From NCBI GenBank assembly GCA_039111635.1, contig JBCAQO010000008.1, positions 1,426,001 through 1,490,000 of the forward strand: a DNA stretch of 64,000 bases, given 5' to 3'. This document shows, piece by piece, positions 34,263 to 45,206 of this stretch. Each line of letters opens with the position of its first letter. Position 1 is the first letter of the stretch. Source of the stretch: Heterobasidion occidentale. Taxonomy: Eukaryota; Basidiomycota; Agaricomycetes; Russulales; Bondarzewiaceae. Both the position numbers and the translations under genes were made by a program. The notes below the pieces were generated by a model. The model was not told the DNA's origin and did no database searches. It saw nothing but the letters and a program-made list of their open reading frames with translations.

Positions 34263-34821
34263 GAGAAATACAGATTATTTTGTTCTCTGCCCCCATCGCC
34301 TACAAAACTTGATAATTGATGCCCAATGATCATTTGTACAGTACAATAAGCTATATTTGTCTGACGCCCTCCATTCTATCATGAGGAATCAGCTGGGATG
34401 TGGGTGCAGTTGAACACAGGCATCTCTAGAGAGGCAGACAACGAGGAGACGAGGGTGGTGGTGCCAGGGCAGGCGGGGGCCAGACTGATTCTTGGAAGAT
34501 GGTGCCGGACTCGGAGGCGCACATGCGGGAGGAGGCGCAGGGGGAGCTCATACTGCTGGGCGTGGGTGGAATGGGTAATGGATGGGTCGCAGTTGTCACG
34601 GTCGTGGTTGCAATATGGTGCGCGGGCGGCGGTGGCGGCAGCGGGGTCGTCCATGTTTTCATCCGTAAGTACGACGGTGTGCGGGGTGTCTTGTGGCTAT
34701 GGAGGAGGGAGGTGCACTCATTGTTTTTGAAGAAGGGCCTAGAGGGTGAAGAGCGCGAGGATGAAGAAGGCTACAGTGTTCGGGGGGAAAGAGAGGGTGG
34801 TGGCAACAGGTTAAACTGGAC
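34263..34821. other. GC-rich spacer
   Basis: No gene recognised. 34,430-34,790 is G-rich on the plus strand with open frames on both strands caused by composition. Confidence 0.4.
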
Positions 34822-35175
34822 TTGCACATACACGAGGACACATACAACAGCGACACGGTATCAACTGCCGCCTTGCCGCTGCTGAAGGATGCCTTCAGCC
34901 TCCCGCCGCCGCCACCGCCAATCATCGGAGGCCCACTGACGCCTGCTAAGACAGTCCCACAGCTTGCGCACCTGCAAACATACACCGCTCCTCTCGTGGC
35001 CTTGCTCACCATCGCCTCAGAGCACGTGCAGATGAATGGCGCGGCGATAATTGAGGCCAACAGGAAGATCTGCGTGCTGAAGTATGAGCCCGGCGGGTGG
35101 AGACCAAGTGGCGCAGCGTCCGATGGAGGGCATATATCAGTTGAGTCAAGGGGTAGGTATTGGGTTGAAGGGTAG
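34822..35175 (+). pseudogene. Probable C-terminal fragment of an unidentified gene
   Basis: A plus-strand frame of 117 aa with a Pro-rich stretch, then a helical segment APLVALLTIASEHVQMNGAA and a Trp-containing end (EPGGWRPSG), stopping at 35,173. The helix resembles the middle of a basidiomycete family of unknown function in which such a helix is followed by W-x-x-E-W (from memory). No start or upstream exon is convincing. The antisense strand is also open over this interval (34,659-35,267), but its sequence is less protein-like. Confidence 0.35.
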
Positions 35176-35358
35176 GCATTGAGGTGGCGGAAGTCGATGA
35201 AGGGGCGTCGGGGCAGGTGAAGAGAGGTGAGACGAACCGAGCACTTAGCTTGACAATGCCGTTGCATACATGTTTCAGCATTTTTGCCTCGTGGATACCG
35301 TAAGGTTATGTGTATTTAAGTCTTGACGACCCAATATCAGTCTTCAGCTTCATTTTCA

Positions 35359-36411
35359 ATGATTCAATACCGTTTAGAACAAACAATCACTGGCCATATC
35401 GACTTTATAAATGCTCTCAATTTCTCTCATGATGGCCAATACTTTGCCAGTGGTGCTGATGATGGACTCTTACAAATTTTTCAAAGTTCCTCTGGTCATG
35501 AGATTTGTCGCTTCTAGGCCATATCCCCCATCAATGCTATCGTATGGAACGAGTGCTTCCCCTATACCCTTATAGCTGGGGGTGGCTCTGGAGATATTCA
35601 TATCATCCTCATGCGCACCAAAAGTGAGGTATGTCCTCTTTTGGTTGTGCTCAATGACGTCATTGCTTACCGCTATCAAATGCACAAGGATGATAACTTG
35701 ATTTGGCTGAAGAATGTGTCTGGTGCCATTCATTGTATGGCGTCAAACAGGACATCTTTGGCAATCGGCTTCGGGAACTCTGTGATGCTAGTCAGACAAG
35801 GAACACCTTGTACGTGTTGTTTTCTTAACACTAATGAGGTTCTTCCTTGGGATTGATATTCATCTAGCTGCCTGGGATGACCTGAAGATACTGCCAGATC
35901 TGCCCAGTTTCCCTGAGTTAGACATTGCGCTTCCAAATCCTTCGGCTCATTCGCTACACTTTCTTCTGGAAAAAATACACTACTTGTCACATATCTAGAC
36001 CATGGGATCGTGTGGGTGTATGTTTTGCCTTAGGGGTGGCTTTCAGTCTGAAGTGTCGTTTGCCGTAGAGCATGGAACATCGCTAGCCTTGAATTACGTT
36101 GGCATATCCACCCACAATCCTGCAAAATGTGAAGTTCCTTTTCATTGTCCTTCGCTTTTCTTATACCCACTACCGTCTCTCCACAGTGGCGCATCGTCTG
36201 CATCTCTCCATGGCAATTCTTTAGCAACAACAAATCTATATGATGGGATTGACTGGTATTTGCTCAAGAAGCCAAGATACACGCAGAGTTCGTTTACGCA
36301 CACCACCATACTTGGCATCAGAGAGAATGTCATCCTCCCCATCATTCACATCCTCAATGGCTCCGCAGTCCTCTCAGGCGGGTCCATGTATACGGCGTAT
36401 GTAGGCAACTA
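35359..36411 (+). pseudogene. WD40-repeat protein pseudogene
   Basis: The first blade is clear: GHIDFINALNFSHDGQYFAS and GADDGLLQIF. The next exons hold INAIVWNECFPYTLIAGGGS and DNLIWLKNVSGAIHCMASNR. An intron GTACGT...CTAG at about 35,812-35,868 joins to WDDLKILPDLPSFPELD. Later SYLDHGIV-type and LATTNLYDGIDWYLLKK segments are legible, then NVILPIIHILNGSAVLSGGS. Damage: TAG at about 35,515, loss of one A in the run near 35,970, and shifts at about 36,030 and 36,180. Family: WD40 proteins that are repeated in Agaricomycete genomes, function undefined. The 3' end after 36,411 is unreadable. Confidence 0.75.
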
Positions 36412-37841
36412 AAGGTCCACGAAGATTGGTTGAAACGTAGGTGCAGATCCTTGTTGAATTTAGATATTGTATCACACCATAGATAGCCTGCAAGTAGCAA
36501 GGAGACTAGAAACATAAGAGTTGTAATCGTCCCAGCATCAATTCAGGAGGTAATATTGATATCAGTGGGTACTTCTTGATCTGTTTCCATACTTATAAGG
36601 AAACCGGCCATGAACCTAACAAGAAAAGTCAACTCCCTATTGAACGTTCAAACAACATACAACTTACTCCAAAACAGCCATATTTGTGGACTGACTACTC
36701 TTTGGCCTTATGCAATATGGCACATTGATCCCGACAAATAGAAGCAAGATTTTGCCTCGCCAGATAAACTGGGGGAAAGCCCTCGCAAGGGTGAGGTTGA
36801 CCGCTACATCCTCGTGCAGTACCCAGAGACTAAAAAACTTTCCCCAGCAACTGTCACCTCACAGTCATGCACAACGGCACGCAGGGGTCGATTCCTGAAG
36901 GCATCCTCTACCAGAACGTATGGGGGATTCCCCTCATTTTCCAACAGGGAGCGGAATGCGTCAAATCTGCATGCATGGCGCGCTTGCTTTGACCATAAGA
37001 TGCCAGCCACAGACTTCTTCTTCTTGACCTATCACCCTGTCGTGAAAAAATATGCTTAGATATAGTGTGATAGACACTCACAATGTTTGGACCTTCTGGT
37101 ATTCTTTGCAGGACTGCCATTGTATAAGGTATAGCAGAAAGTGAGGATGTCTGGACGAGACGGTGCAGCAGCCTTTATGCTTCAAGAATGTGTTTCTCAT
37201 GTGGTGTTGAGACCGCGAGTGGTCTGCTTTTGCTTTGCTCAGGTCATGTATACATCGCAAGTGCAGCAGTGGGAGTTCTATGAGCAAAAAATCAGGATTC
37301 ATCCCTACTATGCTCGTCTGAAAAACCCCCCCATCATTTGACACATCGCCAATCATCTGAGCGTTCAGCGGCCCCGAGCAACTTCGTTAACGTTGTGGGG
37401 ATGACAAGTGGTGCTTATCCAGTCTGGCAGCATAGCTGCGGACACCAGCATCAATAACATCATGTTGATTTTGGGTGGGCCCATCACCGCCGTAATACAC
37501 ATAAGTCCCTCGAGCGCATACAAGCCTAGGACTCAGGTCATGATGGTGAACGAAGGCCAGGATGATGAGAATCACGTATGTGACCTATTGACTGACTGTC
37601 ATGATTCGGTAGTTGGCGTTGCAAGGTAGGGACTGGCAGCTGCAATCAAGACTCCGTCAGATGACCAGGAGCACCGCTATGACAATACACAACAAAAAAT
37701 TGATGAGGCTTATTGCGCCAAATAGAGCACCTTGCAGTGTAGATCCTCATCAAATGTCTAGTGCAGTGAAGCAAGGCTGTTAATTGCTGACGCGGACAAA
37801 CTTGGGAGTGTATAAACAAGGACGCAGCGTCATACATCCAT
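36412..37841. other. No firm gene
   Basis: Weakly coding islands only. On the plus strand at about 36,850-36,990 the frame MHNGTQGSIPEGILYQNVWG IPLIFQQGAE looks like a former exon. The remainder contains many stops and was not recognised. Confidence 0.3.
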
Positions 37842-38374
37842 TTACAAGCCGAGTCTCACATACAAAATAGAGCAAGCAATGATGGAGACTACGAGCAGGA
37901 AACCCCGGATAATGATACGGCTCACAAGGATCTGGGTCACATACGAGAAGGGGACATGCTCGTCAAGATTACTTTGTGCTTCCTCTTGTCTAAACCTATC
38001 AAGATCATGGTTAAGAATTGTCTGCATCTTGTCCTCAAAGCTATCTAACCAACCATCCAGCATTCTCCCAGTGTCTTGCTCGAGTTGGTCAAATGCTCTC
38101 CCACATAGTAGCAACATATGCTGCTCGAGTAATTGGAAAAATCGCGTTCGCGGTCAGTAAGAACCTCATTAAAAATGTGTTGGATATATTCATGTACTGA
38201 CAAATTTTCATATCAAGAGTATATAACAACAGGAGGTGGCGGCTCACCTTCAGCAGATTGTTGGCTTGTCACTGTCTGCGCAAGGCCGGCTGCATCTGCT
38301 GGCACAGGCTGATTCAAACCAAACACTTGTGTGGGTTGATATTCCAGTGTGTGAAAGGCAGCAGGATCTTCATC
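37842..38374 (-). CDS. Candidate tail-anchored membrane protein fragment
   Basis: Two minus-strand exons. Exon 38,374-38,248 (HTLEYQPTQVFGLNQPVPAD) follows a CAG splice acceptor. An intron GTGAGC...GTCAG (38,247-38,197, 51 nt) leads to 38,196-37,842, with EYIQHIFNEVLTDRERDF, then AFDQLEQDTGRMLDGWLDSF, a charged helix and a C-terminal hydrophobic segment IIIRGFLLVVSIIACSILYV before the stop. A one-base shift near 38,120 separates the two parts of the second exon, so it may be broken or contain another intron. Architecture suggests a single transmembrane anchor at the C-terminus. Family unknown. Confidence 0.35.
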
Positions 38375-39945
38375 CTGTCATACTGGGATGTTAGATAGAC
38401 TCATGTTGCAGTGACAGCGGTCGTACCATAGGCCAATTGGAGGTGAATGTATTGTGGTCCAAATGGCAAAAGCTTGAGCCTGTGCTTGAGTCTGACATAG
38501 TAGTACAAAGGTTGTTCGTTAAGCTAGGAGTACTCCAGCAAGGAGAGGTCATGGAACCCACCTGAGAACACATTTTCACGAACAAAGACCTATTCATGAA
38601 TGGCAATTTGCAAGGCTGTTCTGAGTCTCAAAGCAAGTTCAGCGATCGAGTGGCAAGGCCAAGCACCTAGCCGATGTGATCAAATGAGCATGCATGTTGA
38701 TTGTCACAGGCTCACAGCTACAGCGCTACTGAGATTTCAAGCGATGGGCTAGGATGAGCATTGGCGGAACAGACCGTGCTTGTCACGGCATGCACAGGCT
38801 ATCTCACCGTGACATCACCATCACAAACCCATTTTGATTTTGTTTCTAAATAATGACTGGTATCTGGGAGCAAAGGTGTAGATTTAGTTATGATCAGTGA
38901 GTAAATATCTTAACAATACATCAGCGTGCTCATTCTTTTTAATTTGTAAAGCCAACACAATCACATCAACCAATCACAGCGGTCAAACAATAGATTATTG
39001 TCATGAAGTCTAAAGATAGGAATATCTATGGCACGGACCAATATGTATTTGCTTCCTTTTACTGCGCCTTTATAAGGTGAGTCTCTCCACCCACTTTGGA
39101 GCAAAATTTCAATGAATACAAAATGACAACATCACGCCTACTACAAATGGTCCTCCGTCTGTTGTGTGTCAAACTACTCATGCTGCAAGCTATCGGTGTT
39201 TGTACTGGATGCCGACCTTTCACTCACCTCTAGCTAGCTACGAGTCCTCAATCTATATCGCTTGCTGTCTGATTCTAGGTAGCCTTCTCCGACTTCAGGC
39301 TTCAAACCTACTGTGTTCAATCTAGCTGCAAATGTAGGTCATGGTATGGTTTGCTTACAGAACAGCTGTCTTCTGTGTAAAGGTCAGCCATGGAGACTAG
39401 CTCAGCTTGAGCTCAGCAGGGCTTATCAATTGATTCCGCCGTATACACAGTCATGCATTCCAGAAGTGATCATGCATTCCAATACTGCCAATGTGAAGAG
39501 CTTATCTGCGCCTCGAGGTCAAAAAGGGCATCAAAGGTATCGCTACTTGCTGGACATTTACTCCCTGCTCCCATCATTCCATAACAATGGAGCCTCTCCG
39601 CACAGTCCCCCTTCCTAGCAGTGGGTCTACTCAAAGTTCCGAAGAAGTAGGTGTCATGCTTACTAGGTATCGTCATGACTCACATGTCTCATTGATTAGA
39701 ATCTTCAACGCCAACGTTTTCTTCAGCGACACTACAGCTTTGACAATGAAGGAAAATTGATCTCAAGGACAAGATCTATTCAAATGTGAGTAATTGATGC
39801 TTTACATGAGCGACCGTTGTTGAGTGTGCATACAGAAGGGTTGTCAAAACGGATCACAACGTGATACGATCTACCAGCCACATAAAGTAGGTAGCCGCTT
39901 TGACACCCAAAATTTCTTCATGATTGAGTCCAGCATAGCCCCACT
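38375..39945. other. No firm gene
   Basis: A minus-strand 71-aa frame (38,606-38,391) may be further 5' sequence of the candidate membrane protein. From 38,640 to 39,940 frames are short on both strands and nothing was recognised. Confidence 0.35.
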
Positions 39946-40718
39946 ATGGACATTAATTATGTGCACCTTGTTCCAAATAAGGGAGTCATAAATAATCCAC
40001 CAGATAGCAAGCTGTGGGTCGAAGAATCTATCATCGAGGTTCTTCAGCAATCATCTCCGTCACCTTCAATCCCTTTCGTCGCTTGCATGATATCCCGATT
40101 GCCAGAAGACCCACAGGCTTTCGATAGTGGTCTCAATGTTCACCTGGACTCTCTAGAGATACCTTCCACCACCAAAACAATCATCATCCCTGTCATCAAA
40201 AGGTTTCTATACCATCCAAGGTGAGTAGTTGCATCGTCTTGACCCTACTTGAATGGTCACATTGCTTCTGGTCACCGGCTAGAACGACTCCTGCAACGCA
40301 ATCTCATGACGACGGGATCAGCCTCCTGATACCGACCTCCTCGCGCACCTTTGATAGCCCCCCTATGACGCCCTACTGACAAACAAGATCCTTCTCGTCT
40401 GCGTCAGGAAGCGGTACTACCGTATGGTTTCGAACGACATCTTCTGTCGACATTGCTGCGCCTCTAAATGTCGACTGTGCGGTCGGTGATCTATATGTCC
40501 ACAAAAATGTGGCTACTGGATCACTCATGACTTGGATCCGTGCTCAAGGCGGTGTATGGGCACTTGCGGAGCGGGGAATGGAGCATTCGTCCATCAAAGA
40601 TCAGATACTATTGTTCCATTCAAACGATAAACCAACTTGGATCACATGGGCTACATCTCAAACAGTGCGGGCAAGAAAGGCGAAGGAAACGAAGCATGGA
40701 GTCTCCCTTCCTGCATGA
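39946..40718 (+). pseudogene. Two-exon gene of unknown function with one nonsense codon
   Basis: ATG at 39,946 has an in-frame TAG nine bases upstream. Exon 1 (39,946-40,220) reads YVHLVPNKGVINNPPDSKLW and later TIIIPVIKRFLYHP. A 62-nt intron GTGAGT...GGCTAG (40,221-40,282) joins in phase to exon 2 (40,283-40,718), which reads SLLIPTSSRTFDSPPM, then TGA at 40,377-40,379, then SASGSGTTVWFRTTSSVDIA, DLYVHKNVATGSLMTWIRAQ and a basic end before TGA. Without the one stop the product would be about 236 aa. The stop is compatible with CGA to TGA. Family not recognised. It may be recently inactivated. Confidence 0.45.
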
Positions 40719-41119
40719 TGTAGATTTTGTAAAATATATTGATATTGCCAATGTTTTATCTATTCCTCTGCTTCCAAATCCTCCAATTCTGCTTTGTGAT
40801 GCAATGCAATTGGCGGGTTGTTGAAACACAAAGTTCAGTATCACTAAGGCTAGAGGGCCGGCTAGAGTAACAACACATCAATGTCGACAATGTCGCGCAC
40901 AGGGGTGGTTTGTGTTGCAGCTGAGCAGCTTTAAGCAAGGAGGATGTCGCAGCCTGTCTCTAGCCTTCAGATAGTTATTTTAGACCTTGGTCTTACACTT
41001 GGTTGAGATGTTTGGTTCCAAGCTTCAGAACAGAGTGACGTAAGCGCTCTGTCAGCTGCCCCTCCATCGCCGTGTTGAGTCCAACGTTCAAGCGACTCTA
41101 ACCATGGGACCTTCCTCCA
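40719..41119. other. Intergenic
   Basis: Nothing recognised between the two-exon gene and array Q. Confidence 0.5.
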
Positions 41120-41590
41120 TCACTTTCTGTGAGTGACATTCCTCCAGAAATGTGATGCTCTCAATCCATTTCTACGTATTCTGCTGTTAAGCAGCTTTCT
41201 GAGAGCGACGTTCCTCCAGAAATACATTGTCGGTGGGCCGTCGTTGTGTCCAACTCACTCTGCTGTCAAGCGTCACGCGACTGCTGAGACACATCTGAGA
41301 GTGGTCTTCCTCCAGAAACGTGTTCTCTCCATCTATTATCTCAATGAGCGGCTTTCTGAGAGTGGTGTTCCTCCAGAAATGCGTTGCTTGTAGGCCGTTG
41401 TTGTGTCTGTCTCACCCTGCTATCAAGCGTCGCTCAACTGTTGAGACACATCTGAGAGCGGTCTTCCTCCAGTACGCCATATTCATTTTTTCTCCTGTTA
41501 AGCAGCTTTCTAAGAGCAACCTTCCTTCAGAAATGCATTGCTCATAGCCATCCTTCTTTCCGCCTCACCCTCTGGCCATAGTCAGACGGT
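41120..41590 (-). repeat. ~170-bp tandem repeat, array Q (inverse of array P)
   Basis: About 2.7 units of the repeat seen at 28,880-29,393, in reverse complement. Recurring strings on the plus strand are GACACATCTGAGAG, TTCCTCCAGAAA, GCAGCTTTCTGAGAG, GTTGTGTC and CAAGCGTC. It ends with CACCCTCTGGCCATAGTCAG (41,573-41,592), the inverse of the piece at 27,271. Arrays P and Q thus bracket 11.7 kb in opposite orientations. Confidence 0.85.
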
Positions 41591-42837
41591 GGCACATGTT
41601 TTGCTGCTGTCCAGATACACCATTTCAATCCATCCCACTCGCCTGCTGATTTGATGTTGCGATCTTGTCGCTGCCGGTGTGGTTGTGCTGCACTATTGAT
41701 GTGGCACGCGGATTGAGGGCAGTGAGATAGTGTGCACATTTCGCAGATGGGATGGTTAATTTCCATGCCATTAGTCAAAACGATCAGGTAGCGCTTGAGC
41801 ACATTCAATATGAATCATAGTCGATGGTGTGGGACAAAGAGTATCTCACTGAAGGTGCGTTGCGCCGACGGCCGGCGCACTTTGCCCATACCTCGTTGTA
41901 TTGTTTGTCGTGCATCTGCTCAAGATGTTAACAATCTGTCGTGACTTTCATTGCCTTCGTAAAATCGCCTTGATGTCTTTACAAACCAAGTTTGTTCACA
42001 TCTATGTGACCCATTCACATCTGGAAAACTAGGTTATCGAGCCTGTTATATTGTCCATGCATAGTCATAGTAACTTGTCTCTAGGTTTTCGGCGTTTTCT
42101 TGAAGGGAAAGAAGATTTCGCGCCTGTTTCCGCTTTCAGAGACACTCTCAAACCGGAGTTTAATATCTTTCCTGATGTACTGGTATATTTGGGACTAGGC
42201 AAGGACAATACTCGAGTACAATACAAAACTCACACCATTACGCTGATCTTTTGCAGGGAGATAGCACTCTTGCCCGGAACCTTAGGCCTCAAGATTGTGA
42301 GTGCACGCAAGACTGAATGGTATTGTGACCTAGGCCGCCCCGCATGCCCCACATTGCAGCCTTGAGGTTGCATTGTCGCCTTAGTGCTTATTTCTCTACC
42401 ACCACACTCACCTATGTCTTCCACCAAGCACCCTGGCGGCGTTGATGCGCAAGGTATCGTTCGATGCTTCTACGGTAGACCAGTGGCAAGATGGGCCAGC
42501 GGTCTCCAGGCAAAAAACCCACATAGGTCAGTTCATCCTCCGTCTCCATCTGCCAGACCTTCCACCTCATCAATATTATTTACCTCACAATGCTTATCAT
42601 TGAGGGGATCTCTGTCATTTTTGATACAGTTCTGTGATAGCCATTTTCAGATCTGCAAGGATCTGCGAGGATCGTCTGACGCACTGCCTGACCTTTTTTG
42701 TTTACATATAGAGTGTTTTGGTGCTGCGAGATTCCTTCATGGGACAAGAGCCATTGTCAGTTTTTCCGTGCGTTCAATTTTTTCCATTTATCGTGTATCC
42801 TTTCTGAGAAGACATGTTCTTGTGGTGTCGGTCGACA
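41591..42837 (+). other. Possible decayed exons, no firm gene
   Basis: Two plus-strand stretches look weakly coding. 42,052-42,365 contains GFRRFLEGKEDFAPVSAF and KPEFNIFPDVLVYLGLG. 42,416-42,540 begins MSSTKHPGGVDAQGIVRCFY and ends at a possible donor (AG|GTCAGT). They are not connected in frame by splice sites I can defend. Function unknown. Confidence 0.3.
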
Positions 42838-43305
42838 GGTTGGGATGACAAGCTTCCACCACACAATGATACTCCTGTACCACCATCCTCCTCTCTCATC
42901 AAAGTTGTACCCTCTAATCCACCACCACTACCCTCCTCTCTCATCAAGATTGCTCCCTATTCTCTGTCGCCACCTCCCTCCTCTCTCGTCAAAAAACCAC
43001 CCTCTTCTCCACTGCCACTGCCCTCCTCTTTCGTGAAAGTCAAATCAGTTCAAATTAGTGCATTTTTGCGCCACAGCACGCCGGCCAAGACCACCAATCA
43101 GCGGGTCCTCACAGGCAGTGAGCCCTCATCCCAAGTAGCCAGGCAGAGCACTTCAGATATAGCACAACAAATTCCCATCGAAGAGGTGAATCAATTATTA
43201 GAGAATCTACGCGCGCTCTCTATCAGTTTGCGTGCAGTCGAGGAACATGTGCTCCGGTTGAAGGTACTTGAAAACAAGGTCGAGCGGTGCATATGTTTCC
43301 TATAG
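42838..43305 (+). CDS. Exon with PSSLIK-type repeats
   Basis: An open plus-strand frame preceded by an acceptor-like CGACAG. It starts DDKLPPHNDTPVPP and then has four imperfect 16-17-aa repeats built on P-P/L-P-S-S-(L/F)-(I/V)-K. After a linker with a Ser/Thr-rich stretch comes a helical end (VNQLLENLRALSISLRAVEE) of coiled-coil character, stopping at 43,303. The repeats are also visible in DNA (ccctcctctctcatcaa about every 48-51 bp). Probably one exon of a larger gene whose other exons I cannot assign. Confidence 0.35.
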   Translation, partial: GWDDKLPPHNDTPVPPSSSLIKVVPSNPPPLPSSLIKIAPYSLSPPPSSLVKKPPSSPLPLPSSFVKVKSVQISAFLRHSTPAKTTNQRVLTGSEPSSQVARQSTSDIAQQIPIEEVNQLLENLRALSISLRAVEEHVLRLKVLENKVERCICFL

Positions 43306-43559
43306 GCTCCATCATTCCCGATGCATCACTGTATATTTAACTAAAGTTTCTCTACTTTTCAGAATACAACACTTCCCAAGCTCTTTCCATATGTTCCTAC
43401 TGTGCACATGGATTGCCTGTCTCTCTTCTATCATATGTGTGTGTGTGCTGAGTCGAATGTAAAGCAAGTCGTAGTTTCGTGTCTGTATGTTGTTTACTCC
43501 ATTTCATACTGTACATTGATATGTAGTTTTATTACCACCCAATACGAAAACTCCCCATT

Positions 43560-43930
43560 TACCTACCAACGCTCCTGCTACAGATGACTGGGCACCTTTC
43601 ATCAATTGTCCTCAGTTCAAGTTAGCTGATTTCCTATACCATCGGGACCAAATGCCAGCAACACGGATCGACAACCTGCTCGACATCTGGGCTTCTTGGG
43701 AGATGGCAAAGTTTGACCCCGATCCATCCTTTGGATCTCACAACGTGCTTTACAAGTTGATCGACTCCATCCGTCATGGCAAGGTGCCTTAGCAATCATT
43801 CTCGATGCATTACCATGGTGCTCGCCCTGATGACAATAATGGTTAGAGTCAGTGATGAGCCATGCAATCAGACAGGAATAGGTAGTCGTGCCAGAAGTTG
43901 ACTTCCGAAGGAAACGAGTGGCATTCACCT
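43560..43930 (+). pseudogene. Plavaka-type transposase N-terminal relic
   Basis: One plus-strand frame reads DDWAPFINCPQFKLADFLYH, then RDQMPATRIDNLLDIWASWE, then LYKLIDSIRHGKVP, a TAG (TGG to TAG fits, W-Q-S-F), and QSFSMHYHGARPDD. The pattern W-A-P-F...F-x-L-A-x-F-L-Y...Q-M-x-A-x-x-I-D-x-L-L-x-I-W...D-S-I...V-P-W-x-S-F is, from memory, the N-terminal region of Plavaka (CACTA-related) transposases of Agaricomycetes. Everything after about 43,850 is lost or unreadable. Not tested by search. Confidence 0.5.
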
Positions 43931-44415
43931 GGACTCTATAATGTGCGGCTGATTGGTATATCTAACAAAGACTTCATTCCTTGAGCCTGACTTGAGACAT
44001 ACAGACACACTCTCCGCTTTCCAAGCTTTTTATGTCAACAAGTTTGCGGATTATCATGCTCATGAAATCGCTTACTCTTGTTTATTCTTCATTACTTGAA
44101 TCTCATAATGTCTTGTGTCTTCATCACACCGATCCCGCAACGGGCTTTTCTATGTTCTCTGCAAGATACCCAACAACTAATACAGCTCATGAAAATCGCA
44201 TTGGGCATGTAATATTTTTGCATCTAAATTCTTGAAAATAATCACACAGTGTCTCCCCAAATTCTCGTGTGTTAGGAATTGTTGAATAATCCTGTGTAGG
44301 GTATGTTATATGTTGAAGTTGGCGAGCGAGGGCCCAAAGTAAAGACTTTCCCATGCTCAGCGCATGACGCGGACCCAGCATCGACCGTCTCAACTCTGGA
44401 CCACCATCTACCGAT
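43931..44415. other. Intergenic
   Basis: Nothing recognised between the transposase relic and the family A LTR. Confidence 0.5.
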
Positions 44416-45014
44416 TGTTATGACTTGACCAATCGGGACCCTTTGGGGTCGGTCTATCTGATGGTTCAAGCATCACATGCTAGGCGGCTCCACTACGGAG
44501 TGTACATTAAGGTATTTGGCATATCCTTAGAAGCCGACTGGACCAATGGTTCTTCAAGACATCGGTAGAGGATATGTGAGATGATCATGGGTACATCGGA
44601 TTGATAAGATAGGCATTCACATGCCATGGGCTTAGGGCTTATGGGTAAGCACCTCATCGCACCTGGATGGATTGGTGTGACTAAAGAAGTACAAGAGTAG
44701 GCACCGGCTGAGAGAGACGGCAACCATAGCTCTCCTGGGATGGATACCCGGAGAAGCATATGGACTCTTACCCTATACCCTATACAGTATATAAGGCCCA
44801 TAGAATAGGCTGAGGATCTTCAGTCTATTCTCTTCGTTCCTCGATATCTTCACATACCGACCTTTGTCCTTTCATATCTTCGAATATGAAACAATCATTA
44901 TTCCCTCCTGTATCATCGCCTGATACAGTCGAGACTTTGTCCACCCCTCATTCTGTCGTGCAACCTAGGGAAGAACCTGTTACTCTTGGGTTACTGAACG
45001 AGCAGTTTGTAACA
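44416..45014 (+). mobile_element. 5' LTR of Ty3/Gypsy element A
   Basis: A 599-bp LTR, TGTTATGACTTGACC...GTAACA, followed by element A gag. The promoter region is legible: TATATAAG at 44,788-44,795, then AGTCTATTCT at 44,822-44,831, where transcription is expected to begin. The flank on the left is CCGAT; no 3' LTR with the same flank exists in the window, because the element is cut at 47,404. Confidence 0.93.
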
Positions 45015-45026
45015 CTAGAATAGACT
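45015..45026 (+). promoter_or_regulatory. Primer-binding site of element A (self-priming type)
   Basis: Immediately after the LTR and a CT spacer comes AGAATAGACT (45,017-45,026). It is the exact reverse complement of AGTCTATTCT at 44,822-44,831, which starts 34 nt after the beginning of the TATA box. This is the arrangement of Tf1/sushi-type retrotransposons, whose mRNA 5' end folds back to prime reverse transcription. No tRNA match was recognised. Confidence 0.7.
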
Positions 45027-45206
45027 CGACCTTTTCCCCTACCTTGCACCACACTCTGCTTGCTGCCACACCCTCTCTTACAACCCTCATCAGCGGAGCC
45101 ATAGACCTCCACAGAAGAGCGTTACTTCATACACCCTGGAGCAAGACCTAGGTCTAGGATACCCACCAGGCACTAGACGAACCAACAACCAACTTCGACA
45201 GAACAA

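Noticed and set aside
34659..35267. A 202-aa minus-strand Ser/Cys-rich frame
   Set aside because: The plus strand over 34,822-35,175 reads more like a protein; the minus frame is low-complexity and lacks splice or motif support.
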